NCBI GenBank assembly: GCA_902783925.1
Contig: CACZSV010000071.1
Coordinates: forward strand, 1 to 18,659
Origin: an uncultured Coriobacteriaceae bacterium
Lineage (GTDB): Bacteria > Actinomycetota > Coriobacteriia > Coriobacteriales > QAMH01
Length of the DNA: 18,659 bases
Direction of reading: 5' to 3'
Part shown: positions 12,731 to 18,659 of the stretch, piece by piece
Numbering within the stretch: position 1 is the first letter of the stretch
How the letters are laid out: each line of letters starts with the position of its first letter
Notes under the pieces: generated by a model
Database searches by the model: none
Told to the model about the DNA's origin: nothing
The model's input: only the letters and a program-made list of their open reading frames with translations
Program-made: the position numbers and the translations under genes

Positions 12731-12842
12731 GCCCGGACGCTCAAACGGGCGTGAATTGCTGACTCGGTCTGTACCCGAGTTTTAGACGAAGAAGTCCCAC
12801 CCGGTTTGTGACCGGGGTAGGGCAAAGCGAAAGGACGTTGAA
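12731..12842 (+). promoter_or_regulatory. thrS leader with two tRNA-Thr anticodon-arm-like stem-loops
   Basis: Hairpin 1: GCCCG/CGGGC (12731-12735 with 12746-12750, 10-base loop). Hairpin 2: ACTCGG/CCGAGT (12762-12767 with 12775-12780), 7-base loop TCTGTAC (12768-12774). Hairpin 3: CCCGG/CCGGG (12800-12804 with 12812-12816), 7-base loop TTTGTGA (12805-12811), extended by CCC/GGG (12796-12798 with 12820-12822). In hairpins 2 and 3 loop bases 3-5, equivalent to tRNA 34-36, are UGU, a threonine anticodon, with G35-U36 as used by ThrRS. Hairpin 3 has exactly the 5-bp stem and U33 of an anticodon arm. The AAGGA ribosome-binding site (12831-12835) begins 8 bases after hairpin 3. No T-box (TGGAACCGCG-like) sequence is present. 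Autoregulation by ThrRS is inferred. Confidence 0.6.
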
Positions 12843-14765
12843 ATGAGCTCTATTTCCGTGCTGCTTCCCGATGGTTCCAAAAAGGAGCTGGAAGAGGGGG
12901 CAACCATTGCCGACCTGGCTGCTAATATAGGCCCCGGTCTTGCAAAGGCAGCGTTGGCAGGTAAGATCGATGGTGCGACCGTCGGTCTCGATGCACCGCT
13001 TTTCGATGGCGCTTCCGTCGAAATACTCACCGATAAATCACCCGAGGCGTTGGGAATTCTGCGCCATTCATGCGCGCACATCATGGCCGAGGCGGTGCAG
13101 ATTCTCTACCCGGGCGTGCAGATTGCCTTTGGTCCTCAGACAGAAGACGGTTTTTTCTATGACTTCGGTCTCGATAAGACGATTTCCTCCGATGACTTCG
13201 AAACGATTGAAGCCAAGATGAAAGAGATTATCGACCGCGACGAGCCCTTTGTGCGCGAAGTCGTGAGCCGCGATGAGGCGAAGGAAATCTTCAAAGACCA
13301 AAAGTTCAAGAGCGAGCATATCGATGACCTGCCAGAAGATGTCGAGATCAGCATTTATCGTCACGGCAGCTTCGTCGACCTGTGTTCTGGTCCGCACATT
13401 CCCTCTGCCGGCAAGATTGGCGCCTTCAAGCTCATGAAAGTCGCCGGCGCCTATTGGAAGGGCGATGCGGAAAACGAACAGCTTCAACGTCTGTACGGTA
13501 CCGCGTTCACAAAGAAGAAAGACCTCAAAGAGTATCTTCACAATCTCGAAGAGGCGGAGAAAAGGGATCATCGTAAGCTGGGTCGCGAGCTTGGCATTTA
13601 CATGATGGACGAGATGGCTGGCGTTGGCCTGCCGCTCTATTTACCGGCTGGCGGGCGCGTTATCCGCATCTTGCAGGAATGGCTGCGCAAAGAGCTGTAT
13701 CGTCGTGGATACGAAGAGGTCATCACGCCGCACGTCTACAAGGCGGATGTCTGGAAGACGAGCGGCCACTATGGCTACTATCACGACAACATGTACTTCT
13801 TCGAGATTAACGAGGGCACCGATGATGAGCCGCGCATGAGCGAATATGGTGTCAAGCCCATGAACTGCCCGGGCCATGTCATGCTCTACAGAAACGATAT
13901 CCACTCGTACCGTGAGATGCCCGTTCGCTATTTCGAGTTCGGTACCGTGTACCGTCACGAGATGAGCGGCGCGGTGCATGGCCTTATGCGTGCGCGTGGC
14001 TTTACGCAGGACGATGCGCATGTGTTCTGCCGCGAAGATCAGGTTGTCGACGAGGTCTGCGCGATTCTCGATTTGGCCGACTACATCATGAAGGAGTTTG
14101 GCTTCGAGTACGCTGCCGAGATTTCTACGCGTCCGGAAAAGTCCATTGGAACCGACGAGATGTGGGAGAAAGCCGAGAGCTTCTTGCGTACGGCAATCGA
14201 GCGCAAGAACATTCCCTTCGACATCAACCCGGGCGACGGCGCATTCTATGGTCCCAAGATTGATATCAAGGTCAAAGATGCGCTCGGTCGCTGGTGGCAG
14301 TGCTCGACCGTACAGGTTGACTTCAATCTGCCGGAGCGCTTCGACATTAATTACCGTACGGCGGACAACGCAAGCGAGCGCCCCTGGATGCTGCACCGCG
14401 CGCTGTTTGGCTCCATCGAGCGCTTCTTGGGCATTCTCATCGAGCATACGGCGGGCAATCTGCCGCTGTGGCTTGCCCCAACGCAGGCCATAGTCATTCC
14501 TATTGCAGACAGGCATGAAGACGCTGCACGCGAGATTGCCGCGAAGCTTTCCGAGCGCGGTGGACGCATCGAGGTGTATGGGCAAAACGAGCCCATGCGC
14601 GTCAAGATCGCAAAGGCGCAGGGCCAGAAAGTCCCCTACATGCTCGTTGTTGGCGATAAGGAAATCGAAAACGGCGAGGTGGCGGTTCGCGAACGTCACG
14701 AAGGGGATCTTGGCTCGATGAAGCTCGAGGATTTCGCTAAGATTATCGAGGACGCCCAAGTGTAG
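12843..14765 (+). CDS. thrS: Threonyl-tRNA synthetase
   Basis: A class II synthetase of 640 residues, the normal full length, charging tRNA-Thr in the cytoplasm. Domains in order: TGS (1-61, ISVLLPDGSKKELEEGATIADLA), the editing domain with His75-x3-His79 (HSCAHIMAEA) and a Y-R-H-G-S-F-V-D-L-C-S-G-P-H stretch near 174-187, then the catalytic core with motif 1, the MNCPGHVMLYRNDIHSYR zinc-ligand region and motif 2 FGTVYRHEMSGAVHGLMRARGFTQDD. The anticodon-binding domain runs from about 540 (APTQAIVIPIADRHEDAAREIA) to the end. Both editing and zinc sites appear intact. The ATG at 12843 follows AAGGA at 7 bases. It heads a close gene run with leuCDB and galU and is preceded by an anticodon-mimic leader. 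Confidence 0.98.
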   Translation: MSSISVLLPDGSKKELEEGATIADLAANIGPGLAKAALAGKIDGATVGLDAPLFDGASVEILTDKSPEALGILRHSCAHIMAEAVQILYPGVQIAFGPQTEDGFFYDFGLDKTISSDDFETIEAKMKEIIDRDEPFVREVVSRDEAKEIFKDQKFKSEHIDDLPEDVEISIYRHGSFVDLCSGPHIPSAGKIGAFKLMKVAGAYWKGDAENEQLQRLYGTAFTKKKDLKEYLHNLEEAEKRDHRKLGRELGIYMMDEMAGVGLPLYLPAGGRVIRILQEWLRKELYRRGYEEVITPHVYKADVWKTSGHYGYYHDNMYFFEINEGTDDEPRMSEYGVKPMNCPGHVMLYRNDIHSYREMPVRYFEFGTVYRHEMSGAVHGLMRARGFTQDDAHVFCREDQVVDEVCAILDLADYIMKEFGFEYAAEISTRPEKSIGTDEMWEKAESFLRTAIERKNIPFDINPGDGAFYGPKIDIKVKDALGRWWQCSTVQVDFNLPERFDINYRTADNASERPWMLHRALFGSIERFLGILIEHTAGNLPLWLAPTQAIVIPIADRHEDAAREIAAKLSERGGRIEVYGQNEPMRVKIAKAQGQKVPYMLVVGDKEIENGEVAVRERHEGDLGSMKLEDFAKIIEDAQV

Positions 14766-14807
14766 GAAATTTAAAAGTTGCACCATTTTGCGATGGGGGC
14801 AAAGCAT

Positions 14808-16073
14808 ATGGCACAGGCCATGACAATTGCGGAGAAGATTCTTGCAAGGCACGCAGGTCTTGATGAAGTAACTCCCGGTCAGCTCATTGAATGCGATTTG
14901 GATATCGTTCATGCAAACGATATCACCGCTCCCATCGCAATTGACGTGTGCCGCGAGATTTCATCAAGGGTATTCGACCCCGAAAAAGTGGTTCTCGTTC
15001 CCGATCACTATGCGCCCAACAAGGACATCAAGAGCGCCGAGCAAGTTAAAAAGCTGCGCGATTTCGCATACGAGCAGAAGCTTGCTCATTATTTCGAAAT
15101 AGGGTGTATGGGTGTCGAGCATGCTCTGCTTCCGGAGCAGGGCATTGTCGTGCCCGGAGATCTTACGATTGGCGCAGACTCTCATACCTGCACGTATGGG
15201 GCGCTTGGCGCGTTCTCGACTGGCATGGGGTCGACAGATGTGGGCGTCGCTTTTGCGACCGGACGAGCATGGTTCAAGGTTCCCCCGAGCATACAGGTTG
15301 TGCTCGAAGGGGAGTTTTGCCCGGATGTGTACGCGAAGGACTTAATCTTGACTCTGATTGGCATGCTCGGCGTCGACGGTGCGCTGTACCAGGCCATCGA
15401 ATTTACAGGCCCTGCGGTGCAGAGCATATCCATGGATGGCCGTTTCACCATCTCGAATATGGCAATCGAGGCGGGAGCCAAGGTGGGCCTCTTCGAAGTC
15501 GATGACGTCACGCGAGCATACATGAACGGTCGTGCGCAACGTGCCTGGACCGAATATCACCCCGATGAGGAAGCGCATTACGCCAAGACCATACGGATGA
15601 ATCTGGGCGAAATTGGACCGACGGTCGCGCTGCCGCATCTGCCGAGCAATACCGTACCGGCTGCGTCATGTGCCGAGCTGGAGATTGACCAGGCTGTTAT
15701 CGGAAGTTGCACGAACGGCCGCATCGAGGATATGCGTGTTGCCGCCGAAATACTCCGGGGGCATACGGTTGCCGAGGGGGTTCGCTGCATAATCATCCCG
15801 GCAACTCAGGACGTGTACAGACGCTGCGTCCACGAAGGCCTCATGGATGTTTTTCTCGATGCCAACTGCGCGGTATCGACCCCCACGTGTGGGCCGTGCC
15901 TGGGAGGGCACATGGGCGTGCTTGCGGCGGGCGAGCGAGCGATATCGACAACGAATAGGAACTTCGTCGGCCGTATGGGGCATAAGAGCAGCGAAGTAGT
16001 GCTGGCAAGTCCTGCGGTCGCTGCTGCGAGCGCTATCATGGGGTATGTGTGCACGCCAGCTCAGGTGCAATAG
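14808..16073 (+). CDS. leuC: 3-isopropylmalate dehydratase, large subunit
   Basis: Together with LeuD it isomerises 2-isopropylmalate to 3-isopropylmalate in leucine synthesis, using a [4Fe-4S] cluster. At 421 residues it is the shorter, archaeal/HACN-type LeuC. Cluster ligands are Cys301 (GSCTNGR), Cys361 and Cys364 (TCGPCLGGHMG). Other marks are VPDHYAPNKDI, GADSHTCTYGALGAFSTGMGSTD and a terminal SPAVAAASAI. The ATG at 14808 (MAQAMTIAEKIL) has GGGGG about 9 bases before it; the ATGs at 14793 and 14820 are alternatives and the ribosome-binding site is weak for all. It begins 42 bases after thrS with no terminator between, and leuD starts 9 bases after it. Confidence 0.93.
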   Translation: MAQAMTIAEKILARHAGLDEVTPGQLIECDLDIVHANDITAPIAIDVCREISSRVFDPEKVVLVPDHYAPNKDIKSAEQVKKLRDFAYEQKLAHYFEIGCMGVEHALLPEQGIVVPGDLTIGADSHTCTYGALGAFSTGMGSTDVGVAFATGRAWFKVPPSIQVVLEGEFCPDVYAKDLILTLIGMLGVDGALYQAIEFTGPAVQSISMDGRFTISNMAIEAGAKVGLFEVDDVTRAYMNGRAQRAWTEYHPDEEAHYAKTIRMNLGEIGPTVALPHLPSNTVPAASCAELEIDQAVIGSCTNGRIEDMRVAAEILRGHTVAEGVRCIIIPATQDVYRRCVHEGLMDVFLDANCAVSTPTCGPCLGGHMGVLAAGERAISTTNRNFVGRMGHKSSEVVLASPAVAAASAIMGYVCTPAQVQ

Positions 16074-16082
16074 GAGCATGCC

Positions 16083-16571
16083 ATGTTATTCAAAGGTAAG
16101 GCTATAACATACGGACGCGACATCGATACCGACGCGATAATCGCCGCGCGGTATTTGAACAGTTCTGACATGGCCGAGCTTGCCGAGCATTGCATGGAAG
16201 ACATCGATCCGACCTTTGTTGAGCGCGTACAGCCTGGAGACATCATCGTTGCCGGCGAAAACTTTGGGTGCGGCTCGAGTCGTGAGCATGCGCCAAGCTG
16301 CATCAAGGCGGCTGGAATATCCTGCGTGGTGGCAAAGAGTTTTGCGCGCATCTTCTTTCGCAATGCCATAAACGTCGGGCTTCCCATAATGGAATGCCCA
16401 GATGCCGTCGACAGCGTTTCTGATGGCGACATCGTTGAGGTGAATGCCGATACAGGTGTTATCAGCAACCTGACGACGGGACAATCCTGGCAAGGGCAGG
16501 CCTTCCCCGAGTTCATTCAGAAGATAATTGAGGCCGGTGGCCTCGTGGCGAGAACAAAGGAGCGCATGTGA
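16083..16571 (+). CDS. leuD: 3-isopropylmalate dehydratase, small subunit
   Basis: The swivelling-domain partner of LeuC; the pair forms the isopropylmalate isomerase. It has 162 residues, matching the short LeuD that accompanies the archaeal-type LeuC. Marks are YGRDIDTDAIIAARYLN at the start, the substrate loop ENFGCGSSREHAP, and SFARIFFRNAINVGLPI. The ATG at 16083 follows TAGGAGCATGCC; the ribosome-binding site overlaps the leuC stop. Its stop overlaps the leuB start in GTGA. Confidence 0.95.
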   Translation: MLFKGKAITYGRDIDTDAIIAARYLNSSDMAELAEHCMEDIDPTFVERVQPGDIIVAGENFGCGSSREHAPSCIKAAGISCVVAKSFARIFFRNAINVGLPIMECPDAVDSVSDGDIVEVNADTGVISNLTTGQSWQGQAFPEFIQKIIEAGGLVARTKERM

Positions 16572-17674
16572 GCGATTGCCATCGTATTTGCGTTTTGCCG
16601 GGAGACGGCATTGGGCCAGAGGTCGTCGCTGCGGCTCTCGATGTGCTTCGGGCTGTTCAGGCGAAGTCCGATGTACGTTTCGAGTTCTGCGAAGCACCAA
16701 TTGGGGGTGTGGCAATCGACGAATATGGCGTAGCTCTTCCCGAAAACACGCTGCGCATCGCGCGCGGCTGCGATGCCGTGATACTCGGTGCAGTTGGCGG
16801 GCCAAAGTGGGATACAGTGCAGCCTGGGTGTCCGCGACCCGAAGACGGGCTTCTTGGAATACGCAAGGAACTCGGCCTATTTGCCAATCTGCGCCCCGTC
16901 CGTGTCTACGCTCCCATTGCGTCTCATTCGCCGCTCAAAGCGTCGATAATACAAAACGCGGACATTCTCATAGTGCGCGAGCTCACAGGCGGTCTGTATT
17001 TTGGCGAACATGCGACCCATGCAGAGGTCGAGGGAGCTGGGATTGGCGGAGGTCGCGGCGCGCGCGCCCATGATGTGATGCTCTATAGCGAGTTCGAAAT
17101 CGAGCGCATCGGCCGTCAAGCATTTGAGGCCGCGCGTATGCGTAAAGGCAAGCTCACGAGCGTCGATAAGGCAAACGTCCTCGACACGGGCCAGCTCTGG
17201 CGAAAGGTTATTCACGAACTCGCGCGTGAATACCCCGATGTAGAGCTCGTCGATATGCTCGTCGACAACTGCGCAATGCAGATTATTCGCGATCCGTCTC
17301 AGTTCGATGTCATCGTGACAGAGAACACGTTTGGCGACATTCTGTCCGACGAGGCCTCTGTGCTTGCGGGGTCTTTGGGGCTGCTGGCGTCGGCCTCCCT
17401 CGGTCAGGACAACGCGCTCTTCGAACCGTGCCATGGCTCTGCTCCTGATATTGCCGGGAAAAACATCGCGAATCCCATTGGTCAGATTCAATCGGCTGCT
17501 ATGATGCTGGAGTACAGTTTTGGCATGGCAGACGCCGCGCGTTCGATTGGGGATGCGGTAGACGGCGCGCTTGCCGAGGGCTGGCGAACGTTCGATATAG
17601 CCAGCGAGGAGACTCCTGCATCGCTCATCTTGGGGACGCGCGAAATGGGAGAAAGAATCGCGGAGCGCATCTAG
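16568..17674 (+). CDS. leuB: 3-isopropylmalate dehydrogenase
   Basis: An NAD-dependent oxidative decarboxylase giving 2-oxoisocaproate, the last step before leucine transamination. It has 368 residues, a usual length. Marks are LPGDGIGPEVVAAALDVL at the N-terminus, GAVGGPKWD, an RKELGLFANLRPV stretch, the LeuB substrate loop VRELTGGLYFGE, catalytic K-A-N-V-L (after SVD), and the metal site DNCAMQII then TFGDILSDEAS. The NAD-binding segment reads EPCHGSAPDIAGK, with Cys where Val is usual. The GTG start at 16568 overlaps the leuD stop by 4 bases and has AAGGAG (16557-16562) upstream, so translation is probably coupled. galU follows after 8 bases. Confidence 0.96.
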   Translation: MSDCHRICVLPGDGIGPEVVAAALDVLRAVQAKSDVRFEFCEAPIGGVAIDEYGVALPENTLRIARGCDAVILGAVGGPKWDTVQPGCPRPEDGLLGIRKELGLFANLRPVRVYAPIASHSPLKASIIQNADILIVRELTGGLYFGEHATHAEVEGAGIGGGRGARAHDVMLYSEFEIERIGRQAFEAARMRKGKLTSVDKANVLDTGQLWRKVIHELAREYPDVELVDMLVDNCAMQIIRDPSQFDVIVTENTFGDILSDEASVLAGSLGLLASASLGQDNALFEPCHGSAPDIAGKNIANPIGQIQSAAMMLEYSFGMADAARSIGDAVDGALAEGWRTFDIASEETPASLILGTREMGERIAERI

Positions 17675-17682
17675 GAGGGAAC

Positions 17683-18537
17683 ATGAAGGCAGTTATACCC
17701 GCGGCAGGTTTGGGAAGTCGTTTTTTGCCGGCGACGAAGGCGCAGCCCAAGGAGATGCTTCCGGTTGTCGATAAGCCGGCTATCCAATATATCGTCGAGG
17801 AGGCCTTGAGCGCGGGAGCCGACGAGGTCGTTATCGTCAACAGCGAAGATAAGAAATCGATCGAAAACCAGTTCACGCCCAACGATGCGCTCGTCGAGCA
17901 TTTGCGCCGCGTAGGCAAGGATTCCTATGCCGATGCTGTTGAATATGCTGGAAATCTGCCGGTGAGCTATGTGTATCAAGACGAGCCGCTTGGCCTGGGG
18001 CATGCGGTGCATACTGCGGCGCAAAAGACCGGCGATGACATGTTTCTCGTCATGTTGGGCGATGTACTCGTTCCCGATAACGAGATGTGCCCGAAGATGG
18101 TGGAGATTTCGAAGGCCCACGGCAATGCGAGCGTCATCGCAGTCGTTCCCGTGCCCGAAGACGAAGTGAGCCGCTTTGGCGTCATTGGCGGAGAAGATCT
18201 GGGAGACAATACCTGGAAAGTTTCCCAGATGATAGAGAAACCGCCCCTTGAGGAGGCGCCGAGTAATCTCGCGATTTTTGGGCGGTATTTGCTTTCGCCT
18301 GCGGTCATGGAAATACTCGCAACGACTGAGCCGGGTGCGGGTGGAGAGATTCAGCTCACCGATGCGCTGGTCGAGCTTCTCGAGCGTGAAGAGGTCTATG
18401 CGCTCGTCATCGATCCGGCAAGCGGCTACGATACAGGCACGGTCCCCTCGTGGATTGCAGCGAACGTTGCGCAGGCGATGAAAGATCCAAAAATCGCCGA
18501 TTATCTTAAGCAAGCAGTCGGGGCGCTTTTCGCGTAG
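17683..18537 (+). CDS. galU: UTP--glucose-1-phosphate uridylyltransferase
   Basis: It makes UDP-glucose for cell-envelope polysaccharides and glycolipids in the cytoplasm. It has 284 residues, typical for GalU. The nucleotide-binding start is AVIPAAGLGSRFLPATK (Ser where GLGTR is common), followed by QPKEMLPVVDKPAIQYIVEEA. The QDEPLGLGHAV loop, an LGDVLVP metal Asp, an RFGVI stretch, M-I-E-K-P and a GEIQLTDAL segment are all present. The ATG at 17683 follows TAGGAGGG, which overlaps the leuB stop. It is likely the last protein gene of the thrS-leuCDB run. Its presence behind leucine genes has no clear pathway link. Confidence 0.96.
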   Translation: MKAVIPAAGLGSRFLPATKAQPKEMLPVVDKPAIQYIVEEALSAGADEVVIVNSEDKKSIENQFTPNDALVEHLRRVGKDSYADAVEYAGNLPVSYVYQDEPLGLGHAVHTAAQKTGDDMFLVMLGDVLVPDNEMCPKMVEISKAHGNASVIAVVPVPEDEVSRFGVIGGEDLGDNTWKVSQMIEKPPLEEAPSNLAIFGRYLLSPAVMEILATTEPGAGGEIQLTDALVELLEREEVYALVIDPASGYDTGTVPSWIAANVAQAMKDPKIADYLKQAVGALFA

Positions 18538-18565
18538 AATAATGCCTCGACGCATTGTCGAATGC

Positions 18566-18658
18566 GGAGGGATGGCAGAGCGGTTGAATGCAACGGTCTT
18601 GAAAACCGTCAGGCGGTGTTGAGCCGTCTCCAGGGTTCGAATCCCTGTCCCTCCGCCA
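18566..18658 (+). tRNA. tRNA-Ser (anticodon UGA)
   Basis: All arms fold: acceptor GGAGGGA (18566-18572) with TCCCTCC (18648-18654), discriminator G18655 and encoded CCA (18656-18658). The D-stem is GCA/TGC (18575-18577 with 18589-18591). The anticodon stem is ACGGT/ACCGT with loop CTTGAAA and anticodon TGA at 18600-18602. A long class II variable arm spans 18610-18630, and the T arm CAGGG-TTCGAAT-CCCTG ends at 18647. The long variable arm and discriminator G fit serine; it reads UCA. It lies 28 bases after galU with no terminator between and may be processed from that transcript. Confidence 0.97.
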
Positions 18659-18659
18659 G

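Noticed and set aside
12682..12842. T-box riboswitch before thrS
   Set aside because: No UGGAACCGCG-type T-box sequence, no long specifier stem I, and no terminator/antiterminator pair is visible.
13641..14912. A 423-codon open frame antisense to thrS
   Set aside because: It lies entirely over conserved ThrRS catalytic coding sequence, has no ribosome-binding site and no protein-like pattern.
17671..18555. A 294-codon open frame antisense to galU
   Set aside because: The sense strand encodes a full GalU with all motifs; the antisense frame has no start site or recognisable domain.

Overview
This is an ordinary-looking chromosomal segment of a bacterium. It carries housekeeping genes (valS, htpG, thrS, leuCDB, galU, tRNA-Ser) with accessory transporters and small proteins between them. 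Frequent GAC/GAG/CTC/CGC codons with moderate GC, an isolated larB, aromatic-acid-type MFS carriers and small zinc-ribbon proteins suggest an anaerobic actinobacterium of the Coriobacteriia, perhaps Eggerthellaceae. That placement is inference; no marker gene here settles it.

Layout. Bases 2-3557 (+) are a likely operon: the 3' half of valS, a 14-TM DHA2-type efflux carrier, and a short LarB. A convergent two-TM protein (3562-3888, -) follows. Bases 3889-4802 hold no credible gene but many hairpins, one small-RNA-like unit with a U-tract, and a 9-bp triple repeat. They lead into a compact module: a zinc-ribbon protein with a Gly-Ala-Pro tail, a 66-residue four-cysteine protein, a very stable hairpin, and a codon-optimised MFS carrier with two extra C-terminal TMs, closed by a perfect-palindrome terminator. 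Next come a minus-strand protein with a LURP-one/tubby-like look, a SlyD-like FKBP prolyl isomerase with its own terminator, htpG behind an inverted repeat, a UlaG-like metallo-hydrolase, a convergent UspA protein, and a two-TM double-zinc-ribbon protein. REP-like palindromes lie at 7379-7403, 12558-12591 and 12615-12639.

Bases 12843-18658 read as one tightly spaced block: thrS, leuC, leuD, leuB, galU and tRNA-Ser(UGA). No intrinsic terminator is visible between them. The best observation in the window is the thrS leader (12731-12842). It contains two tandem stem-loops, each with a 7-nt loop carrying UGU, a threonine anticodon, exactly at the anticodon position, just before the Shine-Dalgarno sequence. 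This resembles in principle the Escherichia coli thrS operator, where ThrRS binds anticodon-like arms in its own mRNA and blocks translation. If correct, leucine genes and galU sit downstream of a ThrRS-sensing leader. The second candidate for something undescribed is the 4163-5458 region: a long structured leader feeding the zinc-ribbon / Cys-protein / MFS module.
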